A DNA stretch of 38,709 nt. Source: Lacihabitans soyangensis. Its GTDB lineage: Bacteria > Bacteroidota > Bacteroidia > Cytophagales > Spirosomataceae. Location: the NCBI RefSeq assembly GCF_024343775.1, contig NZ_RJUF01000032.1:1-38709 (forward strand), written 5' to 3'. A model generated the notes under the pieces. The model had not been told where the DNA came from and did not search any database. It was given only the letters and a program-made list of their open reading frames with translations. The stretch's first letter is position 1. Every line of letters begins with the position of its first letter. Shown one piece after another: positions 14,624 through 21,525 of the stretch. The position numbers and the translations under genes are program-made.

Positions 14624-15202
14624 TTAGAGGGTATCCGTGCAAGGCGTACCATTTTTTATATCGAAACAGGTTTGATTCACCCCCACTATGACTCCGCTCG
14701 TGTTAATCTTGCTCACGGCATATATAATTTTGTCGTAATTTAGTGTCAATAGGTATTCGGGTATTTGTGCTGTTAGTACATAGGATAACTGTTTTACGTT
14801 AATATTAAAAAGTTTAATATGTACTATTTCAGTCTGTGTAGGGCTGTTTTTATCCATAAAGAGATCTAAGGTGGGTAATGTGCTCCCCTTGAATATTCTT
14901 TCATGCCATTCGGTTATGGACTTATCTATGGGCAGTTCAATTTCAATAGGCTGAAAATCAGCCGCTTTAAAGTCCTTCTTGATACCCGTGCCACCTATAT
15001 AAATGGCCTTGGATGACGAAAATGCAAAGGAATAAATTCTGGTATTTTTGGCTTTGGGCTTTTTTGTAAACGATGTCCTAGTGTCAACATTCACATTAGA
15101 TTCCCCATCTACTTTGGGAATATCCATGAAGAAAGAATATTGGCCGAATCCTATAACCGGCAATAGGAAAAGAAATGCAAGGAAGATTTTTCTCATGGGC
15201 AT
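14624..15202 (-). CDS. Exported hypothetical protein, first gene of a secreted-protein operon
   Basis: A 192-residue protein. The start is either the ATG at 15202 (MPMRKIF) or the one at 15196 (MRKIFLAFLFLLPVIGFGQ), which begins a clean signal peptide. The mature part is beta-rich, for example IYSFAFSSSKAIYIGGTG and LSYVLTAQIPEYLLTLNYD, with two cysteines near the C-terminus (QTCFDIKNGTPC) that could form a disulfide. No family is recognised. The promoter carries the CTACTAA palindrome in its most perfect form, so the operon is probably in the same regulon as the LytTR run and the response regulator. Confidence 0.6.
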   Translation of the reverse strand: MPMRKIFLAFLFLLPVIGFGQYSFFMDIPKVDGESNVNVDTRTSFTKKPKAKNTRIYSFAFSSSKAIYIGGTGIKKDFKAADFQPIEIELPIDKSITEWHERIFKGSTLPTLDLFMDKNSPTQTEIVHIKLFNINVKQLSYVLTAQIPEYLLTLNYDKIIYAVSKINTSGVIVGVNQTCFDIKNGTPCTDTL

Positions 15203-15216
15203 AATTGATTACTTCA

Positions 15217-15263
15217 CAAAATTATACCCTGAATGAATGTTGAAAACCTACTAATGTTAGTAG
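15217..15263 (-). promoter_or_regulatory. Secreted-protein operon promoter with CTACTAA palindrome
   Basis: The minus-strand -7 element is TAATTTTG (15224-15217), a perfect TAnnTTTG. The palindrome CTACTAA-CA-TTAGTAG lies at 15263-15248, extended here to 8-bp arms (15247-15264), again exactly 23 bp upstream. It lies just behind the stop codon of the AraC gene but is not followed by a T-run, so it is unlikely to be a terminator. Confidence 0.75.
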
Positions 15264-15268
15264 GTAGA

Positions 15269-16240
15269 CTAAGCCATCTTACGATACTTGTTGCGGTACT
15301 CCAAGGGAGTCAGGCCGGTTATTTTCTTAAAAGTTGTTCTGAAGGCCTTATTATCGGAGTAACCGACGTCCATCATTACCTCGTTGATGTTTTTGCGGCT
15401 ATTTTCGAAACTCCGCTTGGCGGTCTCTATTTTTACTCTTTGTATATACTCCAGCACCGAATTGTTGGTGGCGGCCTTAAATCTTCGCTCAAAACTTCGC
15501 CTTCCCAGAGCCACCAAATCGGCCAATTCTTCTACAGAGAGTTTGTTTTCGATGTTTTTTTCGATGTATTCTTGTACTTTCTGAATTTCTACGTCCTTGT
15601 GTTCTTTTTGGCCTTGAAAAATCGCAAAGGACGATTGATTGTTCCTGTCAATATCAATAGCAAAGTATTTAGAAGCCAAAATGGCTGTAGGTCGGTCAGT
15701 ATATTTTTCAACCAAGTGTAAAAGCAAATTCCAGTACGAATTAGCCCCACCACTCGAATAAATGCCGTGTTCTTCTGTGATTATACTGCCATCTTGTACT
15801 TCTACAAACGGAAACATCCGCCTGAATTCGTTCACAAATCCCCAATGGGTAGAGCATTTTTTACCGTCTAAAAGGCCCGTGGAGGCCAAAAGAAAGGCTC
15901 CAACACAAAGTGAGGCTACCTCAGCACCTTGTTCTTTTTGCTTCAAAATCCAAGGAATAAAGTCGGCATTGGCCGCGATGGCAGTGCTCATGTCGCCAAA
16001 TAAGGCAGGAATAATGACCAAGTCTGAATCAAATTCTTCGTTGATAAGTCGATCAGCAAAAACGCTGAAACGACCCTCATTGAGTTTTGTTTCGTGATTG
16101 AGCCCGACTAGTTTAACATCGAACAAGGGAGCCTGCCCAGCGATTTGAAGAAATTGATTGGCCGCACTAAAACAATACTGCGGGTCAGCTATGGCCTGCA
16201 TAACCGACTGCTCTGGAACAAGGATACTAACTTTAATCAT
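15269..16240 (-). CDS. GlxA-like transcriptional regulator (DJ-1/PfpI domain plus AraC HTH)
   Basis: A 323-residue regulator from the ATG at 16240; an upstream extension of the frame to 16411 lacks family similarity. The N-terminal part (about 2-185) is a DJ-1/PfpI amidase-like domain, with VSILVPE at the start and the nucleophile-elbow-like ASLCVGAFLLASTGLLDGK (C112). The C-terminal part (about 233-320) is an AraC double helix-turn-helix: LSVEELADLVALGRRSFERR, then INEVMMDVGYSDNKAFRTTF and LTPLEYRNKY. Such regulators usually activate nearby metabolic or stress genes. It diverges from the AHSA1/SRPBCC gene, a plausible target. A TATATTTG -7 element at 16245-16252 lies so close to the start that the mRNA may be leaderless. 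Confidence 0.9.
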   Translation of the reverse strand: MIKVSILVPEQSVMQAIADPQYCFSAANQFLQIAGQAPLFDVKLVGLNHETKLNEGRFSVFADRLINEEFDSDLVIIPALFGDMSTAIAANADFIPWILKQKEQGAEVASLCVGAFLLASTGLLDGKKCSTHWGFVNEFRRMFPFVEVQDGSIITEEHGIYSSGGANSYWNLLLHLVEKYTDRPTAILASKYFAIDIDRNNQSSFAIFQGQKEHKDVEIQKVQEYIEKNIENKLSVEELADLVALGRRSFERRFKAATNNSVLEYIQRVKIETAKRSFENSRKNINEVMMDVGYSDNKAFRTTFKKITGLTPLEYRNKYRKMA

Positions 16241-16244
16241 GAGC

Positions 16245-16252
16245 CAAATATA
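16245..16252 (-). promoter_or_regulatory. -7 element of the GlxA-like gene, possibly leaderless transcript
   Basis: The minus strand reads TATATTTG, a perfect TAnnTTTG, ending 4 bp before the ATG. With the usual spacing, transcription would start at or next to the A of the start codon. No alternative downstream start with family similarity exists. Confidence 0.35.
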
Positions 16253-16304
16253 CCTAAATTTCCAATTTGACGCAAAACACCCTTTTATTGTCTCTATGAA
16301 CTGC

Positions 16305-16334
16305 TTTGATTTTCGAAACATCCTTCTATTTTTG
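16305..16334 (+). promoter_or_regulatory. Promoter of the SRPBCC gene
   Basis: TTTG (16305-16308) as the -33 box and TATTTTTG (16327-16334) as a perfect -7 box, 18 bp apart, match the Bacteroidota housekeeping promoter. The leader to the ATG at 16360 is about 20 nt. Confidence 0.6.
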
Positions 16335-16359
16335 CGAATATTCTTAAAAATAAAGCAAG

Positions 16360-16776
16360 ATGGAAACAACAAAAATAACCGTAGAGGTGAACGTAAACGC
16401 TTCTCCAGCATTGGTTTGGGAGTATTTCAATGCCCCAGAACACCTCACCAAATGGTGTGCAGCCTCTGATGACTGGCACATGCCAAGTGCCTCCAATGAC
16501 TTACGCGTAGGAGGAGAATTCAACAATCGCATGGAGGCCAAAGATGGTAGTTTTGGATTTGATTTCAAAGGTACCTACACCGAAGTAATCGAATTTTCAA
16601 AAATTAGCTACACCATGGAAGACGGCCGTACCGTGGATATTTTCTTTGTGAAGAATGGTGACACCACTGATTTGAAAGAAATATTTGACGCAGAATCTGA
16701 AAACCCCGTAGATATGCAAAAAGCAGGCTGGCAGGCTATTTTGGACAATTTCAAAAAATACGTTGAAAGTTTGTAA
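16360..16776 (+). CDS. AHSA1/SRPBCC-domain protein
   Basis: A 138-residue START-like (SRPBCC) protein of the AHSA1 type: ITVEVNVNASPALVWEYFNAPEHLTKWCAA at the start, with the typical W-x-Y/F and P-E-H-x-x-x-W pattern, then LRVGGEFNNRMEAKDGSFGFDFKGTYTEV and the C-terminal amphipathic helix AGWQAILDNFKKYVESL. The fold forms a hydrophobic cavity for small ligands; the actual ligand cannot be inferred. It is monocistronic, diverging from the GlxA-like regulator and ending at a strong shared terminator. Confidence 0.88.
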   Translation: METTKITVEVNVNASPALVWEYFNAPEHLTKWCAASDDWHMPSASNDLRVGGEFNNRMEAKDGSFGFDFKGTYTEVIEFSKISYTMEDGRTVDIFFVKNGDTTDLKEIFDAESENPVDMQKAGWQAILDNFKKYVESL

Positions 16777-16784
16777 AAAATGAA

Positions 16785-16812
16785 AGTTCTTGGTCATAAG
16801 AGACCAAGAACT
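16785..16812. terminator. Bidirectional terminator between convergent genes
   Basis: AGTTCTTGGTC (16785-16795) and GACCAAGAACT (16802-16812) form a perfect 11-bp stem with a 6-nt loop, flanked by an A-run before and a T-run after. It serves both the SRPBCC gene (stop 16776) and the membrane gene whose stop codon is at 16817-16819. Confidence 0.85.
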
Positions 16813-16816
16813 CATT

Positions 16817-17599
16817 TTAAGCTATAAATGGCTTTCCGACTAAGGCCTGAACCATAGTAAATACCACAAAGAGGAAATAAAGCATAGAAAATATCCACAC
16901 CCGCTGTTTTGCCCTCGCTTGATTTTCAATACTTTGAGATACAAAATATCCTATAATTGGAATCAGCTGCAAAGAGTGTATGCCAAAAAAATGTGCTACC
17001 CGTAAATCACCAAACAGGGTACTCCAGTTGAGCAATGGCAGTCCCTTCGCTCCTATTTTGCCTCCTACATTGTGCGAGTTTATGCCGCTCATGTAGCCAC
17101 CAAAAAAGCTGAATATCACAAACATAACGAGCCCGATTTGAATTGACAAAGCAAAGGAATCGCTGATAATGTAATTCTTTTGTCTTATAAAACGTATGGT
17201 TAAAACCAAGGTAGCTGTGGTCAGCCAGACAATCATGATACCCATCAGAGCATAAAGTATGCCGCCCACAATCTCTGTCTGATTAAAATGCGACAGTTTT
17301 CCCCGAAATGCTTGAATTGTTATCACTCCATTTTCGTACAACATTGTCGCAACCGCCAGATAGGTATATTGTTTTACTTTTTGTTGTTTCTCAACATAAA
17401 ACAATAAATAGGCCATAGACCAAGCATATATCCACGTACTCAAGGCAAACTTTATAGGTTTAATCATGGAATTAATACCCAAAACTTCGGTGGTATTGAC
17501 GGTGGCGTAAAGTCCCAACATTACAGCCAAAATCAGAAAAAACATACCCATTTTTGCCATTAAGGCATTTCTTCGAACTATTTCTCTATAAAAATTCAT
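16817..17599 (-). CDS. Hypothetical multi-pass membrane protein
   Basis: A 260-residue integral membrane protein with about seven hydrophobic helices, for example MGMFFLILAVMLGLYA, WIYAWSMAYLLFYVE, IVGGILYALMGIMIVWLT, IGLVMFVIFSFFGGYMSG and IFSMLYFLFVVFTMVQAL. Conserved-looking polar spots inside or near helices include INSMIKPIKFALS, GINSHNVGG and GDLRVAHFFGIHSLQLIPIIGYF, with several histidines that could bind metal, haem or protons. I do not recognise a named family. The preceding gene on the same strand is the ABA4-like membrane protein, 85 bp away. Confidence 0.6.
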   Translation of the reverse strand: MNFYREIVRRNALMAKMGMFFLILAVMLGLYATVNTTEVLGINSMIKPIKFALSTWIYAWSMAYLLFYVEKQQKVKQYTYLAVATMLYENGVITIQAFRGKLSHFNQTEIVGGILYALMGIMIVWLTTATLVLTIRFIRQKNYIISDSFALSIQIGLVMFVIFSFFGGYMSGINSHNVGGKIGAKGLPLLNWSTLFGDLRVAHFFGIHSLQLIPIIGYFVSQSIENQARAKQRVWIFSMLYFLFVVFTMVQALVGKPFIA

Positions 17600-17684
17600 T
17601 TTGATAAAATGGTTAAAATTGACAATAAAATTTTACTTCAAATCTTACAATTTGAAAATAATTAGAGGTTAAATTACGGCAGAT

Positions 17685-18110
17685 TTAAGAGGTTATAGAC
17701 TTGGTTTTGAGCGACTTTATGATAAAAAATATCAAATAACCCATAGGACCAAACATAAATGTGAAAGGCAAAGCCAAAGTGTAAAGCCATCTCGAAATAC
17801 CCAAGGAGATACTTTTGCGAACAATGTAAGCACCAACGAACAGGTCGAAAGCCAAGTAATGAAACCAACCTGCAGCAACTGCGTTGTCGTTCTGAAAAAG
17901 TGTCTTTACATTAGCCAATGTACTGAAACTGTCAGCACGAAAATCTCCAATATCCTTTAAAATCAGACAAGCATAAACCACTGAAAACAAAACAATTAAA
18001 CCATTCAAAATACTTGCCTGTGTATATTTCCAGTTCGGTAGAAATATCAACAAAATCCAGCCGATAAGTATGCAGGAATTTCCCAACGAAAAAATTGAAG
18101 CAGCATCCAT
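17685..18110 (-). CDS. ABA4-like family (DUF4281) membrane protein
   Basis: A 141-residue membrane protein with four hydrophobic segments. The hallmark is WFHYLAFDLFVGAYIVRKS (about residues 82-100) followed by a segment ending LPFTFMFGPMGYLIFFII, the conserved W-x-H-x-x-x-F-D-L-x-x-G and P-x-x-x-x-x-GP-x-G pattern of ABA4-like proteins. In plants and some bacteria the family is tied to carotenoid metabolism; here its role is unknown and no carotenoid genes are nearby. It starts 1 bp after the DUF2141 stop codon, so the two are translated from one mRNA. Confidence 0.8.
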   Translation of the reverse strand: MDAASIFSLGNSCILIGWILLIFLPNWKYTQASILNGLIVLFSVVYACLILKDIGDFRADSFSTLANVKTLFQNDNAVAAGWFHYLAFDLFVGAYIVRKSISLGISRWLYTLALPFTFMFGPMGYLIFFIIKSLKTKSITS

Positions 18111-18111
18111 A

Positions 18112-18540
18112 TTAATCTATAAGTTTAATGGTGAAGGTATTGGTTGTAGGTGATATTACGACGTTGCAATCGCTAAACTCTGGTTCCGAAAACTTCGGTT
18201 TGAAGTTTTTAGAAAAACCAAAAGGTTCGGTTGGATATCCTACCAAATTCTTGTCTATCTTTTGGTTTTGATTTTTATCTTGGAACACCGCAATGGCATA
18301 TTCGCCGTAGGGAATATCTGTAAAATTAAAAATCATTTCACCAGCTTGATTCACCTTGGCCTCTTTGGCATAAGTTATAGAGCCTTCTTTTGGAAAAGCA
18401 CTGCCTTTCTTATAAAATGCTACACGCATGTTGCCCTTGGCTTGCTTAATGTTCTGAATTTTGATACTTACATATGGTTTTTCTTGAGCCGAAACCGAAT
18501 GGCTGAACCACAAAAACATGATGCAAATTATTTTTTTCAT
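18112..18540 (-). CDS. Exported DUF2141-domain protein
   Basis: A 142-residue protein with a signal peptide (MKKIICIMFLWFSHSVSA). The mature part fits DUF2141: VSIKIQNIKQAKGNMRVAFY near the start, GEYAIAVFQDKNQNQKIDKN (a D-x-N-x-N-x-x-x-D calcium-binding-like loop) and a segment starting YPTEPFGFSKNFKPKF. The family is periplasmic or exported and beta-rich, of unknown function. It is the first gene of a pair with the ABA4-like protein. A Crp/Fnr-type palindrome with class II geometry lies upstream. Confidence 0.85.
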   Translation of the reverse strand: MKKIICIMFLWFSHSVSAQEKPYVSIKIQNIKQAKGNMRVAFYKKGSAFPKEGSITYAKEAKVNQAGEMIFNFTDIPYGEYAIAVFQDKNQNQKIDKNLVGYPTEPFGFSKNFKPKFSEPEFSDCNVVISPTTNTFTIKLID

Positions 18541-18563
18541 ATATCAATTAGTGTTTGATGATG

Positions 18564-18609
18564 CAAAAATGAACAGCGTTTACAAAATATACATGTCACA
18601 AATGTGACA
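18564..18609 (-). promoter_or_regulatory. Crp/Fnr-type palindrome and -7 box upstream of the DUF2141 operon
   Basis: TGTCACA-AA-TGTGACA (18594-18609) is a perfect 7-bp inverted repeat. On the minus strand a -7-like CATTTTTG (18571-18564) follows after 22 bp, placing the palindrome centre near -42, the classic class II activator position. It lies 3 bp past the end of a Crp/Fnr gene, which is the obvious candidate binder. Confidence 0.65.
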
Positions 18610-18612
18610 AAA

Positions 18613-19206
18613 TCATTTTTGAGTCAAAGATTTTCTAATTCTACTCAGGGATTGTCTTTCTATGCCCAGATACGAAGATAAATCTGTAAGAGAAATACGA
18701 TTAAACAAAGTTGTATTTCGGCTCATGAAGGCCAGATACCGCTGTTCGGCGTTTTGAAACAAGAAACTCTCAATTCGAGATTGTTGCAACACCACCACCT
18801 CCTCGGCCACCAAACGGCCATATCGCTCAATGTTCTTAAATTTATCATATCCCTCCTGCATGTCGGTATAGGGCAGATTCACCACCACACATGGCTCAAT
18901 GCATTGAAAATTAAATTTTGCAGGGTTTTGTCGAATATAAGAAGGGTAGTCGGTTACGTATTCGTTTTCTCTCGAAAACCAAGTGGTGATTTCATTGCCA
19001 CGTTCATCCACATAAAACGCCCGCATCAATCCCGATACCAAAAAACCTATGCTGGTTTGCACTTGGCCTTCATTGAGATAAAAATCTTTGGATTTATAAA
19101 CCGAAATACTCAAAGCATCCGTAATGTAGGACAATTCGTCTTCGGTGATTTGTGGACATACGAGCCTATAATGGTTCAAATAAGTTTCTAACTCTTGAGA
19201 CCTCAT
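18613..19206 (-). CDS. Crp/Fnr-family transcriptional regulator
   Basis: A 197-residue regulator with an N-terminal cyclic-nucleotide-binding-like beta-roll (about 20-125; YKSKDFYLNEGQVQTSIGFL, then GNEITTWFSRENEYVTDYPS) and a C-terminal helix-turn-helix (about 155-195; RYLAFMSRNTTLFNRISLTD, then YLGIERQSLSRIRKSL). There is no cysteine pattern for an iron-sulfur cluster, and the usual cAMP pocket residues are not evident, as is common for Bacteroidota members of this family, which often sense other signals. It overlaps the upstream DinB-like gene by 4 bp (ATGA), so the two are coupled. Confidence 0.88.
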   Translation of the reverse strand: MRSQELETYLNHYRLVCPQITEDELSYITDALSISVYKSKDFYLNEGQVQTSIGFLVSGLMRAFYVDERGNEITTWFSRENEYVTDYPSYIRQNPAKFNFQCIEPCVVVNLPYTDMQEGYDKFKNIERYGRLVAEEVVVLQQSRIESFLFQNAEQRYLAFMSRNTTLFNRISLTDLSSYLGIERQSLSRIRKSLTQK

Positions 19207-19733
19207 GCCTTTTTAGATAAATATTGCTTTACTAATTCTTGGTGGTGAAATACATGATGTATCGTAAAATAGAGCATTTCTCTAACCGTAATTTTGCCCA
19301 AAAGTGGATGTGGAAGAATCATCTGATCAAAATCCTGCTCTGAATAATTTCTTAAGTTATTGATTATTAAATTTAAATACCTTATTAGGGTTTTAAAAAG
19401 CTGGGCTTTATGATCAAAATGAATGGGTTTGGGCAAAAAGGCACCTGTTGCTCGCCCACCCAGCTGAAGTTTTTCGTTATAACGTTGTACCAATTGATCA
19501 AATGTTTTGGAAGGTCTATTGGCTTTTCCAAAGACCATCTTCAAGGCAAATCTTGGCAATATAAAACCCTGAGCAAGAGGTCTTACCGACAAGACAATAT
19601 GCTTTAATTGCTGGCCTGCAGACCATTTATCAGCCCAAGCGAATTCAAAATCTTCCTGACTCAAGTTATCTAGATAATTGATAAATTGCTCATGATTGGC
19701 TTCTAATTTATCGAAAATCTCTTCTTTTTGCAT
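19203..19733 (-). CDS. DinB-like/DUF1569-type four-helix protein
   Basis: A 176-residue protein of the DinB/YfiT four-helix-bundle type: FDKLEANHEQFINYLDNLSQ at the start, then FAWADKWSAGQQLKHIVLSV with the first metal-ligand histidine, and near the end MLYFTIHHVFHHQELVKQYL with the clustered histidines. The family binds a metal ion and includes thiol-transferase-like enzymes, but the substrate is unknown. The gene shares an ATGA overlap with the Crp/Fnr gene; both are probably cotranscribed from upstream of 19733. Confidence 0.8.
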   Translation of the reverse strand: MQKEEIFDKLEANHEQFINYLDNLSQEDFEFAWADKWSAGQQLKHIVLSVRPLAQGFILPRFALKMVFGKANRPSKTFDQLVQRYNEKLQLGGRATGAFLPKPIHFDHKAQLFKTLIRYLNLIINNLRNYSEQDFDQMILPHPLLGKITVREMLYFTIHHVFHHQELVKQYLSKKA

Positions 19734-19766
19734 AGCTCCCTATTTTTTATACCAAGTTGAGATTTA

Positions 19767-20522
19767 TTATTCAGATTTCAAAACTTCCTCCAATTCAAAA
19801 AAACGCCAATCACCTGATTTTAAATCTCCAAGGTGCAAATTTCCGATTCTAACTCTCTTCAAAAGCGTCACTTCATAACCCAGCTTATAACACATACGCC
19901 TGATTTGCCGATTGAGTCCTTGAATCAAAACGATCTTGAAACAACGCTCATCAACGGCTACAACTTGGCACGGAAGAGTCATTTTACCCATTATTTCTAC
20001 CCCAGAACTCATTTTTTCTATGAAAGAATCATCAAAAGGTTTGTCCAATTTTACGAGATACTCCTTTTCAATTTTGTGCTCATTTCGAAGTATTTTATCA
20101 TAAATTCGACCGTCATCTGTCAAAATAAGTAGTCCTTCAGAGGCTTTGTCTAGCCTTCCGACATTAAAAACATCCTCAAAGGGAAGAATTTGAGAAAGAT
20201 TATCTACTATGGCCTGATTGAGCGTGGTCTCGATGCCCCTTGGCTTGTGAAAAGCCACATATTTGAAATTTTTCGGAGCCTGAATTACCTTATTTTCAAT
20301 ACGAATTTCTTGCTCAGGTTCTATGGTAACATTGGCCGAAGTTATAAGTCCGTCAATGATGACTTTTCCCTCAAAAAGCAAGTTCTGAGCCTCTCTGTTG
20401 GAGATTTGCAGCTTTTGAACAAGAAAATGTTGTAGCTTATTTCTAAAACTCAAGGCCGTTTTTTTTACAAATTTAGCATTTCTTGAAAATACTTTTATTT
20501 CACTTTTTCTGAAACAAAGCAT
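19767..20522 (-). CDS. RluF/RsuA-family pseudouridine synthase
   Basis: A 251-residue enzyme that isomerises uridine to pseudouridine in ribosomal RNA. An S4-like RNA-binding domain (about 28-75; LQHFLVQKLQISNREAQNLL) precedes the catalytic domain. The catalytic motif is VGRLDKASEGLLILTDDG (residues 121-138) with D125 as the active aspartate. The end has QGLNRQIRRMCYKLGYEVT, typical of the RluE/RluF/RsuA branch. The sequence favours RluF, but 16S-specific RsuA-like activity is possible. The first 20 or so residues are poorly conserved and the true start may lie slightly downstream. Confidence 0.88.
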   Translation of the reverse strand: MLCFRKSEIKVFSRNAKFVKKTALSFRNKLQHFLVQKLQISNREAQNLLFEGKVIIDGLITSANVTIEPEQEIRIENKVIQAPKNFKYVAFHKPRGIETTLNQAIVDNLSQILPFEDVFNVGRLDKASEGLLILTDDGRIYDKILRNEHKIEKEYLVKLDKPFDDSFIEKMSSGVEIMGKMTLPCQVVAVDERCFKIVLIQGLNRQIRRMCYKLGYEVTLLKRVRIGNLHLGDLKSGDWRFFELEEVLKSE

Positions 20523-20830
20523 TTTTTTTCACTTTTATTGAAACAAAACAAATCGGAAACGGAGGAAAAGAAGAGAGAAAATTACTGGATAATCATGGCA
20601 AACCTAATAAAAATTACTGATTATGAAAGTTTTATATTACAAAAAAAATTCAAAGAAGCTGTAAGCTATTTAAATATAAAACTTAAAAAAAGCTTTATTT
20701 GTCCGCTTTGAATAACTCTAGGTAATGAGCTCCAAGGAGTCACTAATAGCCTTAAAAACAGCATATTAATAATTTATCATCTTGTAGAGTATTAAATAAA
20801 TATTGAGTTTTTGAAGAAATACAACTGAAT
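20523..20830. other. 308-bp intergenic region with one possible very small gene
   Basis: AT-rich sequence between the divergently oriented outer ends of the RluF gene start and the response regulator stop. It contains a possible 38-codon frame (20595-20711) and no convincing terminator for the response regulator gene. Nothing else is recognised. Confidence 0.4.
20595..20711 (+). CDS. Possible 38-residue small protein or gene remnant
   Basis: ATG to TGA frame reading MANLIKITDYESFILQKKF and then KEAVSYLNIKLKKSFICPL. A purine-rich GGAGGAAAAG lies about 25 bp upstream, somewhat far for a ribosome binding site. The amphipathic, lysine-rich composition looks more protein-like than random, but nothing confirms expression. 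It may be the start of a lost gene, since it ends abruptly. Confidence 0.25.
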   Translation: MANLIKITDYESFILQKKFKEAVSYLNIKLKKSFICPL

Positions 20831-21463
20831 TTATACCAAATTATTCACCAAAGCCTTTGAAATGGCCTCTGTTGCTGAGTTAACATGCAGTTTTTTGTAG
20901 ATATTTTTTAAGTGAAAATTGACAGTTGGAAAACTCACTCCCAAATCAGCCGCAATCATTTTATAACTTAAACCCTTTACCAAAAGCTCCAAAACGTTCT
21001 TTTCACCAGCCGTAAGCTCCACAAAATCAGTCACTTTTGTATTTTGATTCTGAAACATCGTCAATACTTTTCTAGCAATTGAGGGTGTCATAGGAGAACC
21101 TCCCTGATAAGTATCAATTATAGCATTAATGTATTTCTCTGGCGAAGAATCCTTTAATATATAACCACTTGCTCCAGAGCATATTGCAGCAAAAATCTTC
21201 TCGTTTTCCTCAAAAACCGTTTGCATACATATCTGCACTTGAGGATACTGTTTCTTGACCAATTGCACCGCTTCTATACCTGATATACCCGGCATCTGAA
21301 TATCCATCAGAATCACCTCAGGTTTGTCTCTACGGGTATTTTCAAGGATTTCCTTGGCGTTGGGATAGGCATTGATAAATAGCAAATCTGGGCTACTTCT
21401 GACCGTTTCTATCAGCAGCTCTCGTATTTCGCTTTGGTCTTCGTATATGTTTACTCTTATCAT
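20831..21463 (-). CDS. NarL/LuxR-type response regulator
   Basis: A 210-residue response regulator. The receiver domain (1-120) has the acidic pair ED (8-9), the phospho-acceptor D54 in VILMDIQMPG and the lysine in GYILKDSSP. The output domain (about 148-205) is a NarL/LuxR helix-turn-helix: LTAGEKNVLELLVKGLSYKM, then GVSFPTVNFHLKNIYKKLHV. The partner is the kinase gene immediately upstream on the same strand; the 62-bp gap holds a separate promoter with the CTACTAA palindrome, so the regulator probably controls its own gene. Two-fold symmetric sites with 7-bp arms and a 2-bp centre suit a NarL-type dimer. Confidence 0.93.
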   Translation of the reverse strand: MIRVNIYEDQSEIRELLIETVRSSPDLLFINAYPNAKEILENTRRDKPEVILMDIQMPGISGIEAVQLVKKQYPQVQICMQTVFEENEKIFAAICSGASGYILKDSSPEKYINAIIDTYQGGSPMTPSIARKVLTMFQNQNTKVTDFVELTAGEKNVLELLVKGLSYKMIAADLGVSFPTVNFHLKNIYKKLHVNSATEAISKALVNNLV

Positions 21464-21477
21464 GGTTGGAATTTTTA

Positions 21478-21524
21478 CAAAATTCGACTTCTTCGTCTCA
21501 ATATAATACTACTAATTTTAGTAG
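21478..21524 (-). promoter_or_regulatory. Response regulator promoter with CTACTAA palindrome
   Basis: The palindrome CTACTAA-AA-TTAGTAG (21524-21509) lies exactly 23 bp upstream of GAATTTTG (21485-21478), a one-mismatch -7 box. It sits between the kinase stop codon (21526) and the response regulator ATG. The absence of a T-run after it argues against a terminator. Confidence 0.7.
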
Positions 21525-21525
21525 G

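Noticed and set aside
15233-15721. 162-codon plus-strand open frame
   Set aside because: It begins in the CTACTAA promoter region and is antisense to the well-supported AraC-family HTH domain.
16241-16411. N-terminal extension of the GlxA-like regulator to an upstream ATG
   Set aside because: The extra 57 residues lack family similarity, and overlap the promoter of the divergent SRPBCC gene; the ATG at 16240 begins the family sequence.
17637-17656. Inverted repeat TTCAAAT-CTTACA-ATTTGAA between two membrane genes
   Set aside because: AT-only weak stem without a T-run and without consensus promoter spacing; could be a weak terminator, but not supportable.
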